DNA of 12,986 nt from Methanobacteriota archaeon (GTDB lineage: Archaea > Thermoplasmatota > Poseidoniia > Poseidoniales > Poseidoniaceae): contig PADF01000069.1 in assembly GCA_002702945.1 (NCBI GenBank), positions 1 to 12,986 of the forward strand. Direction: 5' to 3'. Each line of letters starts with the position of its first letter. The stretch's first letter is position 1. Below are positions 12,959-12,986 of the stretch, in pieces. A program made the position numbers and the translations under genes. The notes under the pieces are model-generated. The model was not told the DNA's origin. It made no database searches and saw only the letters and a program-made list of their open reading frames with translations.

Positions 12959-12986
12959 ACTCTAGGACGGGCGGCCCGCACAAAGG

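Noticed and set aside
12871..12965. GGAGGTG on the plus strand followed by a TTG and 27 open codons
   Set aside because: The peptide has no recognisable feature and the frame overlaps the promoter region of the minus-strand gene and the TATA-like box; probably chance.
1..12986. tRNA, rRNA, CRISPR array or insertion sequence
   Set aside because: I found no T-loop-like GGTTCRAATCC element, no spaced direct repeats and no transposase-like protein in the window.

Overview
The window is AT-rich and densely coded. It carries sixteen complete genes, one gene cut by the left edge, and one possible 28-codon gene. I read it as archaeal, most likely a planktonic Thermoplasmatota / marine group II-III type euryarchaeon; this is an inference. 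The support is that several genes have a TATA-like box centred 23-26 bases before the ATG with no room for a leader (leaderless transcription), while others have a short leader with a GGAG, GGTGG or GAGGGG ribosome site 4-7 bases before the ATG. The window also holds many small orphan membrane proteins and surface proteins with N-x-S/T sequons. No rRNA, tRNA, CRISPR array, transposase or phage gene is visible, and no gap between genes exceeds 300 bases.

Left part (1-1519): the tail of a plus-strand gene, then two minus-strand genes, a membrane-anchored zinc-ribbon protein and a cupin protein. Middle left (1717-4382): five plus-strand genes for small integral membrane proteins, including a DUF3592-like protein with a long cytosolic tail, followed by a RidA-family protein that lacks the usual substrate arginine. 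A further membrane protein (4841-5410) converges on it.

Centre (5411-8142): a possible minimal lipoprotein ORF, then a Na+/solute symporter (SSS family) with about 190 extra residues predicted outside the cell. A short hypothetical gene diverges from it across an AT-rich shared promoter region.

Right part (8154-10984): minus-strand genes for pirin, an SRPBCC/START-like protein and an M29 aminopeptidase, with an NTF2/SnoaL-like gene divergent from pirin. Far right (11398-12844): two convergent membrane/surface protein genes whose stop codons are one base apart. The last bases form a GC-rich patch behind a TATA-like box, possibly the start of an RNA gene or another transcription unit beyond the window.

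I see no defence system or coherent novel pathway. The content looks like core and lineage-specific envelope, transport, peptide-turnover and small-molecule genes. The items most worth a second look are the symporter with its surface domain, the 28-residue lipoprotein ORF, the arginine-less RidA protein, the block of orphan membrane proteins, and two inverted repeats that sit on promoters.
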